A stretch of 53,124 nt of DNA from an uncultured Treponema sp. (GCA_937885175.1 CAKZZO010000134.1:1-53124), one strand, 5' to 3'. Positions 25,338 through 34,350 are shown, counted from the stretch's first letter. Translations and numbers: made by a program. Notes: a model not told the origin generated them from the letters alone.

Positions 25338-26535
25338 CCACAAGCGCGGGAAAGCGTTCTCTGTGGCGGGAAGCGTGGTGCTCTGGCTTTTGTGCATGGG
25401 ATTGTGCGCGTTTGCCACGAGCCACCAGAACAGCAGTTTTTACTGGTTCATCACCAATATCGACATTCTGCTGATGCTCGCGCTGTTTGCGCTCACTACA
25501 AGCGGCTCGTTTGCGCGGAGCGTGTTCATGGTGTTCACGTATGGCATTTACTTTTACTTTACGATGATTCCCTGCGAGCTCACCTTGCGCTTTCTTCCCC
25601 ACCCGTGGCGGTTTGTGCCGTATGCGCCGATTCGGCTTCTTATGTATGTGCTGCTTATAATGTACTGGATGCGGCGTGGGCGCAATATGTTTGAGCGGGC
25701 GACGGGACATATTGAAAAGCCGCGCTGGATAATGCTCGGCGCATTTTCGGTTATCGCGCTGTTTTCGGTCACGTTTGTGATGACGCGGCTTTTGATGCTG
25801 AACGCGAACGAAGGCTTTTGGGAATACGCCATTTCGGTGAGTATGCTGCTTGTGACGGCAAGCGCGTATGTGCTGATTATCCGAATCATGGCAGTGCTGA
25901 ACGACGAGAACGAAAACCGCATGATACGCGAGCGGGAAAAACTCTTGCTTTCCGAGCTGAACGCGCAGAAAGCCTTTGTGGAGCAAGCGCGGCAAAACCG
26001 GCATGATTTGCGCCATCACACCGCCATGCTGCGCGACCTTTTGCGGCAGAATGACAGAGAGGCATTAGGCATATACCTTGGCGAATATGAGCGCACGCTT
26101 GGCGAACAGGGGCTCGACTCATATTGCGAAAACACCGTGGTAAACGCGCTCCTGCGCACATTGCACAGCCGCGCCACGCAGAACGGATTTTCCTTTGACT
26201 GTGAGGCGCAGATTCCAGAGCAACTGCCGCTTTCTGCCACCAGCGTATGCGTGCTTTTTGGCAATTTGTTTGAGAACGCCTACGAAGCGACCTGTGCCTG
26301 TGGAAGCGGCAGGATTTATATCCGGGCACGGAATACCGATGGCTCGCTCTACCTTGAAGTGCAAAATCCTGTGGCGGGAAAAGTCATTTTTAAAGAAGGA
26401 ATTCCTGTCACCACCAAGCATGACGGCGGCTTCGGCTCAAAAAGCATTGTCTCCGCGCTGCAGCAATGCGGCGGCATGGTCACTTTTGCGCAAAAAAAGA
26501 GCACGTTTGTCGCGCGGGTAATCATTCCGCTGTAG
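25255..26535 (+). CDS. Histidine kinase 1, AgrC-like (GHKL)
   Basis: A sensor kinase of 426 residues: six or seven transmembrane helices in residues 1-220, a coiled region, an H-box NRHDLRHH near 250, an N-box LFGNLFENAYEA near 335 and a G-box GGFGSKSI near 400, as in the AgrC/ComD class that partners LytTR regulators. No AgrB or AgrD homologue is visible, so the ligand is unknown. It follows regulator 1 and has no ordinary Shine-Dalgarno sequence; the poly-G run itself is the only G-rich stretch upstream. It is paralogous to kinase 2, which converges on it 8 nt away. Confidence 0.87.
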   Translation: MTTFWLIVLFVNSVTYGCHAVCLYLLSDHKRGKAFSVAGSVVLWLLCMGLCAFATSHQNSSFYWFITNIDILLMLALFALTTSGSFARSVFMVFTYGIYFYFTMIPCELTLRFLPHPWRFVPYAPIRLLMYVLLIMYWMRRGRNMFERATGHIEKPRWIMLGAFSVIALFSVTFVMTRLLMLNANEGFWEYAISVSMLLVTASAYVLIIRIMAVLNDENENRMIREREKLLLSELNAQKAFVEQARQNRHDLRHHTAMLRDLLRQNDREALGIYLGEYERTLGEQGLDSYCENTVVNALLRTLHSRATQNGFSFDCEAQIPEQLPLSATSVCVLFGNLFENAYEATCACGSGRIYIRARNTDGSLYLEVQNPVAGKVIFKEGIPVTTKHDGGFGSKSIVSALQQCGGMVTFAQKKSTFVARVIIPL

Positions 26536-26543
26536 ATTTTCCG

Positions 26544-27812
26544 CTACAGGGGCAAAATAATCTTAACAGAAAACCGCTCGCCTTCCTGTGAAAAATCGAC
26601 CAGCCCGCCGTACTGCAAGAGCGTGTCAAGCATACTCCGAATGCCGATGCCGCCGCTTTTCTTTAGCGAGATTGGGTAGCCGTCTTTAAAGCGTACCGTT
26701 CCCTGCACGCTGTTTTCTATTCGCATATACAACATGCCCTCTTTTGTGGACGCATGGAGCGAGAAGAAAGGATTCGTGCATTTGCGGCAGGCATCGAGCG
26801 CGTTTTCAAACGCATTTCCAAAGATAATACAGGTGTCCACGTCAGAAAACGGCAGCGTCTCCAGGATATCGCACTGAATCGTGTAAGAAACTTCTGCCTC
26901 GTCACACTTGCGCACAAAATTGCACAAAAGCGCGTTCAGCACCATGTTTTTGGAGAACGCTGGCATATCCACTTTTTCAAACAACTGCTCGTAATCAGAA
27001 AGATAGGTGCGGATTTTTTCAAGGTCGCCCGCGTCGGCAAACGAGCGGAGCAGCTGCATGTGGTGTCGCATATCGTGGCGATACCGCTTTGCCTGAGAGA
27101 CATAGATTGTCTGCGAGGTAAGCTCAGACTGCAAAAGCCAGTTCATCGAGCGCACATTCTGCTCGTCGCCCTTCTCTTTAAGGCTTTTTATCACCTGCAA
27201 AATCGCCGCGTAACTGGAAAACACAACCAGCATAAACGCAAGCGAGCCGACAATAATCACGCGCTCGTTTTTCACCTGCATGGGCGGAAAGACGATGTTT
27301 GTAAAAGCGGCGACTCCCAGCATGAGCGACATGGCAAAAAAAGCGAGCGTCGTCCAGCCAGTGGTAATGCCGTAGGATATTTTTTCAAGGTAGGCTTTGC
27401 CTTTGAGATGCCATGCCAAAATAGCGAGCACGAATATGGGAATCTTCGCCACAATTTCTGCAATCGGCGCATATTGACCGAACAGCAGGGAAATCCACGC
27501 CACAACAATGACGGAACAGTAGAAAAAGGTAAAATAGGTGGCCACCAGAAAGACTTTTTTTCCCGGCAGTCCTTCGCCCGCCCAGATACAAATCAAAAAA
27601 TAACATGCGACGGTGCAGAAAAACGTGAGACATGCCGTTACGATGAGGGGCGCAAACATGAGCAGCACGATACTGAAAGCGGCACTCAGCGCGACATACG
27701 CCGTCCAGACAAAAGCCATCGTCCGTGTGCGGAAACGCCAGTCCATAAGCGCAAAAAGGGCTGCCCCATGACAACAATGCGACACAATCAGATTCAGAAA
27801 CGCAAGATTCAT
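26544..27812 (-). CDS. Histidine kinase 2, AgrC-like (GHKL)
   Basis: A paralogue of kinase 1 with 422 residues. It has six or seven membrane helices in the first 210 residues, an H-box YRHDMRHH near 245, an N-box IIFGNAFENALDA and a G-box GGIGIRSM. Its probable partner, regulator 2, is divergently transcribed 123 bp away instead of lying downstream. LytTR site C lies in that gap on the kinase side, so the kinase is likely under control of one of the two regulators (positive feedback is possible). A weak -10 box TAGAAA (27819-27824) lies 6 nt before the ATG, with no ribosome binding site. Confidence 0.86.
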   Translation of the reverse strand: MNLAFLNLIVSHCCHGAALFALMDWRFRTRTMAFVWTAYVALSAAFSIVLLMFAPLIVTACLTFFCTVACYFLICIWAGEGLPGKKVFLVATYFTFFYCSVIVVAWISLLFGQYAPIAEIVAKIPIFVLAILAWHLKGKAYLEKISYGITTGWTTLAFFAMSLMLGVAAFTNIVFPPMQVKNERVIIVGSLAFMLVVFSSYAAILQVIKSLKEKGDEQNVRSMNWLLQSELTSQTIYVSQAKRYRHDMRHHMQLLRSFADAGDLEKIRTYLSDYEQLFEKVDMPAFSKNMVLNALLCNFVRKCDEAEVSYTIQCDILETLPFSDVDTCIIFGNAFENALDACRKCTNPFFSLHASTKEGMLYMRIENSVQGTVRFKDGYPISLKKSGGIGIRSMLDTLLQYGGLVDFSQEGERFSVKIILPL

Positions 27813-27866
27813 ACTTTTTTTCTAGCACAAAAGACACATTTTTTCACGGTAAAACAGCGAAAATCG

Positions 27867-27894
27867 GATGAATCGCTAAGAATTCTGGATGAAT
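27867..27894 (-). promoter_or_regulatory. LytTR-type direct repeat, site C (kinase 2 promoter)
   Basis: GATGAAT at 27867 and GATGAAT at 27888 are 21 bp apart. The pair ends 42 bp before the probable -10 box of kinase 2. A box (27829-27844) 4 nt from the -10 box is shared with site A. Confidence 0.6.
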
Positions 27895-27901
27895 ATTTTG
27901 T

Positions 27902-27930
27902 TTGCAAAAAAATCCCCCGCATTATACAAT
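27902..27930 (+). promoter_or_regulatory. Promoter of response regulator 2
   Basis: TTGCAA (27902-27907) and TACAAT (27925-27930) are spaced by 17 bp. The -10 box ends 5 nt before the ATG, which suggests a leaderless transcript. Its -35 box lies only 8 bp from LytTR site C. Confidence 0.5.
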
Positions 27931-27935
27931 AAGGT

Positions 27936-28691
27936 ATGCTTACGCTTGCGATAGTTGATGACGAGGCGGACTCGATAAAAAAAATGCGCGAGGGAACGGA
28001 ACGATTTCTTTCTGAAAACGCCCCGCTTCCCGTTCAGATAAAAGAATTTTCTGACGCGCATGATTTTCTTTCCGACATTGACGCACACGGTACGCCTGAC
28101 ATCGCGCTATTGGACATTTGTATGCCCGATGTTTCCGGCGTACAACTTGCCGAATACATACGCAAAAAAAGCGATACGGCAAAAATAGTCTTTGTGACAA
28201 GCTCAAAAGAATTCGCGGTGGAAGCATTCTCCGTAAACGCCGTGCATTACCTTGTAAAGCCGTTCTCATACGCGCAGTTTGCCGAGGCGATGACGCGCAT
28301 CATACAGATGTTCAAGACCGAGCCAAAGAAAATCAGCATAAACGGCGCGGGAGAAAGCGTGACGATGGTTCCTGTTTCCGACATCATTTATATAGAAAGC
28401 GTCGGACGCTGCCGCTACGTGCACACGCCCGCAGGTGAATTTGCAGAAACGCGGCGCACGCTCGCCCAGTTTTCCCAAGAGCTTGAAAAAATCAGCCCCA
28501 AACAGTTTATCTCGCCCTACCGCGGCTACATTGTAAATCTTGTCGCCGTCCGCACGATTACCGCAAAGCATATCCTCTTAAAAGACGGCACAAAAGTGCT
28601 GATTAAGCCCGGCGATTTTCGTGCGCTAAAAAAAACATTGTTTGAATACACGTTTGTACAGGGCGGGGGCATTCTTGACCACGGGTGCTGA
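27936..28691 (+). CDS. Response regulator 2, receiver plus LytTR domain
   Basis: Receiver domain at residues 1-120 with acidic VDDE, phosphoacceptor D60 in ALLDICMPDVSG, and LVKPF; LytTR domain at about 135-245 (IYIESVGRCRYV, ISPYRGYIVNLVAVRTI). It is about as similar to regulator 1 as the two kinases are to each other, so the two systems arose by duplication. At the position of the G11 tract it has GGGCGGGGGC, which is interrupted and stable, and it ends GGGILDHGC. It is divergent from kinase 2 and convergent with the adhesin operon. Confidence 0.9.
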   Translation: MLTLAIVDDEADSIKKMREGTERFLSENAPLPVQIKEFSDAHDFLSDIDAHGTPDIALLDICMPDVSGVQLAEYIRKKSDTAKIVFVTSSKEFAVEAFSVNAVHYLVKPFSYAQFAEAMTRIIQMFKTEPKKISINGAGESVTMVPVSDIIYIESVGRCRYVHTPAGEFAETRRTLAQFSQELEKISPKQFISPYRGYIVNLVAVRTITAKHILLKDGTKVLIKPGDFRALKKTLFEYTFVQGGGILDHGC

Positions 28692-28705
28692 CCGCCTGCC
28701 ATTTC

Positions 28706-30220
28706 CTACAGTTTGAGCCCCAGCGCAAGGTACGGCGAGATAAGACCAGTGGGCATTCCAGAGATAAACACGTGCGTAAAATCTGCGCCAATTTCCACTG
28801 AAAAGCGCGTAAACGGCACCCACACGAGCGAGAGCCCGCCCGTGACGCACGGATAGAACGACGTGCCCTCAGAGAGCGTTGGAGAAGAAGAGCCGCCACT
28901 TTCACCAGTTGTCGCAGCACGCGCGGAAAAACGGTGCAGATAGGCAATGTCGATGTTCATGCCGGATTCAGTTTTGTAATCTATGTCGCTTTTTGTAAGG
29001 CACACGCCGCCGCCCGCCTTGAACGCGAGATACAATTTGTCGGAGACAAGCGCGCGCTGGTACACACCTTTAAGGCTAAGCGTGCCAAAGAGCGTGTTCT
29101 GATTGTACGGGTCGCTCCGATAAAACAGGCTGGTGCCTAAAAATGCGACGGCAAAGCCCCAATGGTCTCTCCCGTTTCTGAACGGCAAAAACTGCGCGTA
29201 TGCCGTAAGCGACGGAATGACATGCTGTCCAAAATACGTGGCGGTGTTGTTCTCTGAAAAATTGCCGTCGTACGGATTGAAAAGCACGCCTACGCCCGCC
29301 GCAATCGTAATGGCATGGTAGGGGCGCAAGTCTTTGTAAGGGTCAGCCTCTTCGGATTCCGTTGCGGGCGGCTCATCGTTTCCCTGCACCTCAAACGGCT
29401 CGCTCTCGGTGGTAAGCCCGCTGGGATTGGTGACTTTTAGCCGCCACTTTCCCGAAGCCACTTTGTCAAAATACACCGCGTTCGCGCTTTCCGTCTCATC
29501 GCCCGATTTTCCTTTGACGCTCTTGCGGCTCTCGCCAAAAGTGCCCTCCTCCGTCTCGCGCACCAATTCCACCGTGCTGCCTTCGGCGATATTTGAGATG
29601 TCCACGTTCAAGGCGATTTTTCCGTCATCGGTTTTGAGCACTTCTTCCACCGCGCTGATTTGCGGCTTGTTCGTCGTAAAGACGGTGATTTCGTTCCAAT
29701 CGCCCCGCGCAAGCTGACGACCAGAGGCGTTGTAGGCGGTGGCACGGTAGCGGTATACGCCCGGCTCTAGCGAAAGTGCCGCCTGATTTTTGGCGGTGAC
29801 AAAAATGCCTGTCTCTTTGGAATCTTTGTTTTGCAGCTCCACGCGGTATGAGCGCGCGCCGGCGGTCGCCTCCCACGAAAGGTTTTGCGTCACTTCGTCG
29901 CCATCGCCTTTGGGAAGCGGGGATGAGCGCACCGTAAAACTCACCCAACGGCTGGTGGATGCACGTTGCCCCAACAGGTTGTACACGCTCACCCGGTACC
30001 GCCATGAGCCTTCTGCAAGCGAAAATTCCGCAAAATTCTGTTTGGTCGTCTCGGTGAGCGTTTTACCCGTCGCGGTGTTCTGCACTTCCACGCGATATTC
30101 CAACGCCGCGTCGTCCGCCTTCCAGGAGAGCCGCTGAATAAAACGGATATCTTGGGAAAAGGCATGGACAGCACAGAGCAAACAGAGCGCAAAAATAACA
30201 AGGTTTCGCCTAGTTTCCAT
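28706..30220 (-). CDS. Outer-membrane protein with fibronectin-type repeats and C-terminal beta-barrel
   Basis: A signal peptide (METRRNLVIFALCLLCAVHAF) is followed by two fibronectin-III-like repeats (YRVEVQNTATG near residue 35 and YRVELQNKDSK near 125), a third beta domain, an acidic linker and, from about residue 300, amphipathic strands of an outer-membrane barrel (AITIAAGVGVLF to ISPYLALGLKL). The ATG at 30220 overlaps the FecR stop by 11 nt and has a GGAGGG ribosome binding site. The order cyclase, FecR protein, this protein recalls T. pallidum TP0485-TP0483, where TP0483 binds fibronectin (from memory). A matrix-binding role is inference. Confidence 0.72.
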   Translation of the reverse strand: METRRNLVIFALCLLCAVHAFSQDIRFIQRLSWKADDAALEYRVEVQNTATGKTLTETTKQNFAEFSLAEGSWRYRVSVYNLLGQRASTSRWVSFTVRSSPLPKGDGDEVTQNLSWEATAGARSYRVELQNKDSKETGIFVTAKNQAALSLEPGVYRYRATAYNASGRQLARGDWNEITVFTTNKPQISAVEEVLKTDDGKIALNVDISNIAEGSTVELVRETEEGTFGESRKSVKGKSGDETESANAVYFDKVASGKWRLKVTNPSGLTTESEPFEVQGNDEPPATESEEADPYKDLRPYHAITIAAGVGVLFNPYDGNFSENNTATYFGQHVIPSLTAYAQFLPFRNGRDHWGFAVAFLGTSLFYRSDPYNQNTLFGTLSLKGVYQRALVSDKLYLAFKAGGGVCLTKSDIDYKTESGMNIDIAYLHRFSARAATTGESGGSSSPTLSEGTSFYPCVTGGLSLVWVPFTRFSVEIGADFTHVFISGMPTGLISPYLALGLKL

Positions 30221-31871
30221 ACACGCCCTCCGCCGCGGCCGCATCAATCGCCTTGGGCGCGGTAAATCGTATGGAGAAGGTGCTGACCGCCGTTTCTGAC
30301 GCAAGCAACGATTCGCTCTTGGAGGGAGGAAGCGCGGTGACCGCCCATTCAAACGTGCCCTCGCTCAGCACGGAAAGGTCAGAGAGCATATAATTGGAAT
30401 TTACGATATTTTTGCTCGACAAAATGACCTTTCGCCGCTTTCCCTCCACTTTTGAGAGCGTAAACGCATAGTGTTCCGCCTCGTCCACATCGTGCCATGA
30501 GAAGAAAATGGAGCGGTTATTCTTTAGGTATGCGTTTCCTATCACGAGCTTATTCGCAGGGGAAATCAAACGCGGTATATCCAATTCCACGGGCGGAGGT
30601 GGTGGCGGCGGCTCTTCTACAACGGGCTCTGCTGGTGGTGCGACTACGCCCACGTCCACCACTTCCACAGTCTGCTCAAGCGAAAACTGACCAACGGCGC
30701 TTTCTAACGGCAAAGAAATGTCCGCCCGGGAAAGCACCGGCGTGACCTTCCAGAAATACGCGCCGTTTTCTTTTGGAATAAACGTGGCAAACGGCGTAGA
30801 AAGCGTATCCTCAAACACGGGAGAAGCCATGTCTACGCTCGATGAAATGACTAAGCGGTACTGCGAGGCATAGGGCACTTCCGTCCAGCGCAGATTTACA
30901 TTTGGCCGCTCGGTTTTGTAGCGGAAAGTCGTCTCATTTGCGGGAGCATCAAGACGCACAGAAGAAAGCCGTTCCACGCTGATTCTGCCGCTTCCCGCCA
31001 CAGCGCGGTCTTCGCCAAGCACACGCCAATAAAGCGGGCTTTCGCTTACCAAAAGCGTTGTGTTTTCCGCGTCGCTCACCTGTTTTTCTGAAAGCACCGA
31101 AGAAAAATCTTTGGTGCGGGAAGTCTGCACGGTTACTGTTCCCCCATCTCCGTCCGTCTGCCATGCAACGCGCACGGTTCTTGTCTGCGTGTCATCGGAA
31201 AGGGCGAATAGTTTAAGTTCCTTTTGCGGCGAAAGTACGGTAAGCGCCTTTTTCACCATAGTGCCGTCTTCTGCCACAGCGACAGAAGTGCCTTTCGCAA
31301 GCGTTTTTTCTTCGCCGCTTGCGCTCTTTACCTGCACGTTGCCATTTTTCACTTCAATGCTGCTCGCGCCGTTTTTTTTGCCGTCAGTCGCCATGGACAC
31401 CACGCTTCCCTTCTGCAAGTCCACTTTGGAGCCGTCGCCGAGCGCGATAGAGTGCTGCGCCGTGCCGTCGCTCTGTTCGGTGTCCACCTGAATGTCGCCG
31501 CCGCTCACGCTCAAATTTACGCCGCCGTCTTGTCCGAGCGCAAGGCGCACCATGGTGTTGGGGAAAAGGTCTAGCTGAGTGCCGTCAGAAAAATACAAGG
31601 TGGCTTCCGCCTCTTCCGCGGTGGAAATGGTGTCGCCGTCGTACACTTCCGCGTTCTGGTCGATACGCTCCCACACGACGCGGTCGTCAAATTTCCGCTG
31701 AGCCACATTCCGTTTAAAAGAGACCGTCGCCACCGGCTTTTTGTCGCTCCGCTTGGTGTAGGCGTTCAAGTCAGACCAGAACAAGCGCAAAAAATAGTAC
31801 GCCGTCCACAGGCAGAGCGCGGTAAAGAAAATATCAGTGAGCAGCGACTTGAATCTTATTCTCTTCCGCAT
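30210..31871 (-). CDS. FecR-domain membrane protein
   Basis: One N-terminal transmembrane helix (residues 12-29) anchors a large periplasmic part. It starts with a FecR domain (about residues 60-180; DGDTISTAEEAEATLYFSDG and LFPNTMVRL are typical), followed by two Ig/fibronectin-like regions and a proline-rich hinge (EEPPPPPPPVELD). It overlaps the cyclase gene by 38 nt and the barrel gene by 11 nt, a sign of strict co-expression. Unlike FecR of iron regulation, no sigma factor accompanies it. It may link the membrane cyclase to the outer-membrane protein; that is inference. Confidence 0.8.
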   Translation of the reverse strand: MRKRIRFKSLLTDIFFTALCLWTAYYFLRLFWSDLNAYTKRSDKKPVATVSFKRNVAQRKFDDRVVWERIDQNAEVYDGDTISTAEEAEATLYFSDGTQLDLFPNTMVRLALGQDGGVNLSVSGGDIQVDTEQSDGTAQHSIALGDGSKVDLQKGSVVSMATDGKKNGASSIEVKNGNVQVKSASGEEKTLAKGTSVAVAEDGTMVKKALTVLSPQKELKLFALSDDTQTRTVRVAWQTDGDGGTVTVQTSRTKDFSSVLSEKQVSDAENTTLLVSESPLYWRVLGEDRAVAGSGRISVERLSSVRLDAPANETTFRYKTERPNVNLRWTEVPYASQYRLVISSSVDMASPVFEDTLSTPFATFIPKENGAYFWKVTPVLSRADISLPLESAVGQFSLEQTVEVVDVGVVAPPAEPVVEEPPPPPPPVELDIPRLISPANKLVIGNAYLKNNRSIFFSWHDVDEAEHYAFTLSKVEGKRRKVILSSKNIVNSNYMLSDLSVLSEGTFEWAVTALPPSKSESLLASETAVSTFSIRFTAPKAIDAAAAEGVYGN

Positions 31872-34239
31872 CCAAATTCACCTGCCCAAAGTTTGGTTCT
31901 GGAATATTCAATAATAAGCGCATTTCCGTGAGGGTCTTTGGACCTTTCACGCCCACGGCTTTTTCACAGTCCTCGTCAAGCACAAAATCTTTTTCAAAGC
32001 TAGAGAAAAATTCCGTGATGTCAAAATGCGGCATATTCACCACGCCATAAAAATGCTGTTTGCCCTTTCCTTTCACTTCAAATTCGACGGGAATCTGCTC
32101 CACGACGATTTCATTCTGTTCGTTTTCAGCAGAAATAGTAAAATTATTCTCTTTGCAGCGCACGTAGTCGCGCTTTAAAAGATTGAGCGTGTCTTCCGTA
32201 ATCAGAATGTCTGTGCCGCACGGCTTGTTTGACGCTTCGGTACGACTCGCAAAGTTTACCGCGTCTCCGATTGAGGTGAACTCCAGCTTGTCGTAACTTC
32301 CCATAAAGCCCACCGTGGCGCGACCTGAGTTTAAGCCCGAGCCGATTCTGATGTACGGCTTGTATTTTGCCACTTCGTCATTCTCATGCTCGCGGCTGAA
32401 CGCCTCTGCGTCTTTGTTGTATTTCATGAGCGAATAGCGCATGGCGACGCAGGAAGTGATGGCAGAAAGCGCGTCTGCCTTGACGTTTGCCGCGTGCTCC
32501 GCCTGCTTTCGCGCACGTTCGGTGGAGGTGGCGGGAAGCTGCTCCCACTCCAACGTTTCGTTTCGGAGCACACCCCATGCCGCCATGATTGCGTCTCCTT
32601 CAAATTTGTCCACTACACCGCCTGTGCGCGTGATACAACCCACCATGCGCGTCATGTAGTCGTTCAAAAAGTTGATGATTTCTGCCGCGGACTTTTCGCC
32701 AAAGTGATTCTTAAAGCCGTCAGAAATCGCCGTAAAGCCGCGGATGTCGCTGAAAAAGATGGTGATATCTTTTAAGTGCGGCTCAAAGTCAATTTTTTTG
32801 GTGATGACGGCCTTGGTAACGCCCTGGTTTGTGAGGCGCGAGACCATGTTCAAAATTTCGCGCTCGTTCTGGGTGCTCCGCGCGAGGACAGCGATTTCAT
32901 TTTTGCCGCGAGTGTTTAACGCGCTGAACAATTCCGTGTTGAAATTTCCGCTGTTGATTTCGTTTGCCACTTCGGTGAGCGTGCGGAGCGGCACGGAAAG
33001 CGTCTTGGAAAAATAGTAGACGATGAGCATGGCAATCGCCAGAATCGCTATGGTGATGTAGATGTTCCGGCGCGTGGTGGAGCGAATGCCTTCCAAAATG
33101 ACGGCAGTTTTTACCACCGTGATAACGCCGCCGTTTCCGAACGAGAGTTTTTTGTACGCGCCGATGTATTCTTCGCCGCGGTTGTTTAAGTACGTGGTGA
33201 TTTTTTGCATCGCCAGCTGCTGGTACGGAAGCACAAAGTCTGTCACCTTTTTGACGACAAACTGCACCTTGGGGAACAAAAACTGGCGGGAAAGAATGCG
33301 ACCCGCTTCCAAAACATCTTTGGGGGATTTTAAGGGGGTAGGGAGCGACGGCGCAGCCGGCAAAACCTGTGAGACAGGTTTTGAGCGACTCTCGGCGAAG
33401 GCTGTGCCTGAGCCGCCATCACTTTCCCCCTCTGAATCAGTTTGACCCTCAGAATCAGCTTCGCTAACGGCGGGCTGCTCTTCTCCCTTTCGATATTTAA
33501 TGCGGTACGTAATCTGCGCGTTAGACTGCCCGCTTGTCTGCATCGCCTGAAAGACCGGGTTTTCGGACTCATTGGTGAGAATGAGCATTTGCGTGGAATC
33601 AGTATGAATGAGAATGTCGCCCGCGTCGTTTACGAACAGCGACTGGTTTACGCTTCCGCCCGAAAAACTTTCGCCTAAGCGTTCGGTGTCGTAGAGAATG
33701 CAGACGGCTCCGTCAGTACGCCCGTACATAATCGCCATGAGCGGGAAGCCGAAAAACGGCGAGGCATTTTCCAGCAGAAAAGAGCCGCTTTGCGCTTTTG
33801 CGAGGCTCGGCGTGATGTAGATTGCCCATGCGTCGAGCACGTTCTGGGTAATTTCGCGTTTTTGGCGAAGCGGCTGGTTTATAAAACTGCTTCCGTTCGC
33901 ATATACGGCAAAAATGTCGCTGTTGTGGGTAAAAAATTTCTGCTCGGCGGCTAAAAATGCCTCATCTTCTATCTCCCCATGGCTTTTTGCGAGGTCTAGG
34001 AACAAATCTGCCGCGCCCACCGCCGTCTTAATGCTGGTCTCGCAACTGCTTGCCGTGCGGCTGTTGATGGCGAGATTGTTTTCCATAGCGTTGATTTTGA
34101 TGTCTTTGGTGACAAAGTACGATACGATGAACGTGACACTGCCGAGCGAAGCGAGTATGAGCAGAGAAATGATGAATATGAGTGTGCGCCCGATAGGACG
34201 ACGAACTTTATCGTCTTTCGGCAATTTTTTCTTTAGCAT
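31834..34239 (-). CDS. Membrane-bound class III adenylate/guanylate cyclase with Cache-like sensor and HAMP
   Basis: First helix near residues 20-42, an extracytoplasmic sensor region to about 375, a second helix (IYITIAILAIAMLIVYYF), a HAMP domain, and a class III cyclase catalytic domain at about 490-700. FFSDIRGFTAISD carries the first metal-binding Asp and KFEGDAIMAAWG the second. It should make cAMP (or cGMP) in response to an external signal. An in-frame repeat element adds a Ser/Gly/Pro-rich loop in the sensor region (33322-33440). LytTR site A lies upstream, and GAAGGAGAG lies in a leader, so unlike its neighbours this mRNA is not leaderless. Confidence 0.88.
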   Translation of the reverse strand: MLKKKLPKDDKVRRPIGRTLIFIISLLILASLGSVTFIVSYFVTKDIKINAMENNLAINSRTASSCETSIKTAVGAADLFLDLAKSHGEIEDEAFLAAEQKFFTHNSDIFAVYANGSSFINQPLRQKREITQNVLDAWAIYITPSLAKAQSGSFLLENASPFFGFPLMAIMYGRTDGAVCILYDTERLGESFSGGSVNQSLFVNDAGDILIHTDSTQMLILTNESENPVFQAMQTSGQSNAQITYRIKYRKGEEQPAVSEADSEGQTDSEGESDGGSGTAFAESRSKPVSQVLPAAPSLPTPLKSPKDVLEAGRILSRQFLFPKVQFVVKKVTDFVLPYQQLAMQKITTYLNNRGEEYIGAYKKLSFGNGGVITVVKTAVILEGIRSTTRRNIYITIAILAIAMLIVYYFSKTLSVPLRTLTEVANEINSGNFNTELFSALNTRGKNEIAVLARSTQNEREILNMVSRLTNQGVTKAVITKKIDFEPHLKDITIFFSDIRGFTAISDGFKNHFGEKSAAEIINFLNDYMTRMVGCITRTGGVVDKFEGDAIMAAWGVLRNETLEWEQLPATSTERARKQAEHAANVKADALSAITSCVAMRYSLMKYNKDAEAFSREHENDEVAKYKPYIRIGSGLNSGRATVGFMGSYDKLEFTSIGDAVNFASRTEASNKPCGTDILITEDTLNLLKRDYVRCKENNFTISAENEQNEIVVEQIPVEFEVKGKGKQHFYGVVNMPHFDITEFFSSFEKDFVLDEDCEKAVGVKGPKTLTEMRLLLNIPEPNFGQVNLDAEENKIQVAAH
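33322..33440. repeat. Palindromic repeat element inserted in frame in the cyclase gene
   Basis: Begins GGGGGATTTTAAGGGGGTAG, the same terminal sequence as the element in the DUF554 gene (inverted there), and contains a perfect hairpin AAAACCTGT/ACAGGTTTT at 33362-33382. It encodes a low-complexity loop of the sensor domain. Confidence 0.55.
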
Positions 34240-34322
34240 ACGATATTCCGATAATCTTCACTCTCCTTCTGCATATTATCGTCTAAAAGGGCACATTTTT
34301 GTAGGCGCGAAAACGATTTTGC

Positions 34323-34350
34323 GATGAATCGCTAATTATTCGGGATGAAA
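34323..34350 (-). promoter_or_regulatory. LytTR-type direct repeat, site A (cyclase operon promoter)
   Basis: GATGAAT at 34323 and GATGAAA at 34344 are 21 bp apart. A -10 box GATAAT (34275-34280, minus strand) lies 42 bp away. Box AAAAATGTGCCCTTTT (34285-34300) sits 4 nt from the -10 box, exactly as at site C. Confidence 0.6.

Noticed and set aside
25084..26019. A 311-codon minus-strand frame opposite kinase 1
   Set aside because: It is His/Arg-rich with no domain features, and it covers the well-supported kinase 1 coding region.
26525..26560. CTGTAG/CTACAG hairpin between the two convergent kinases as a terminator
   Set aside because: The stem is only 6 bp and no T run follows on either strand.
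26754..27932. A 392-codon plus-strand frame opposite kinase 2
   Set aside because: Kinase 2 has complete H, N and G boxes on the other strand; the opposite frame is Lys/His/Arg-rich, low in hydrophobic segments and has no start signal.
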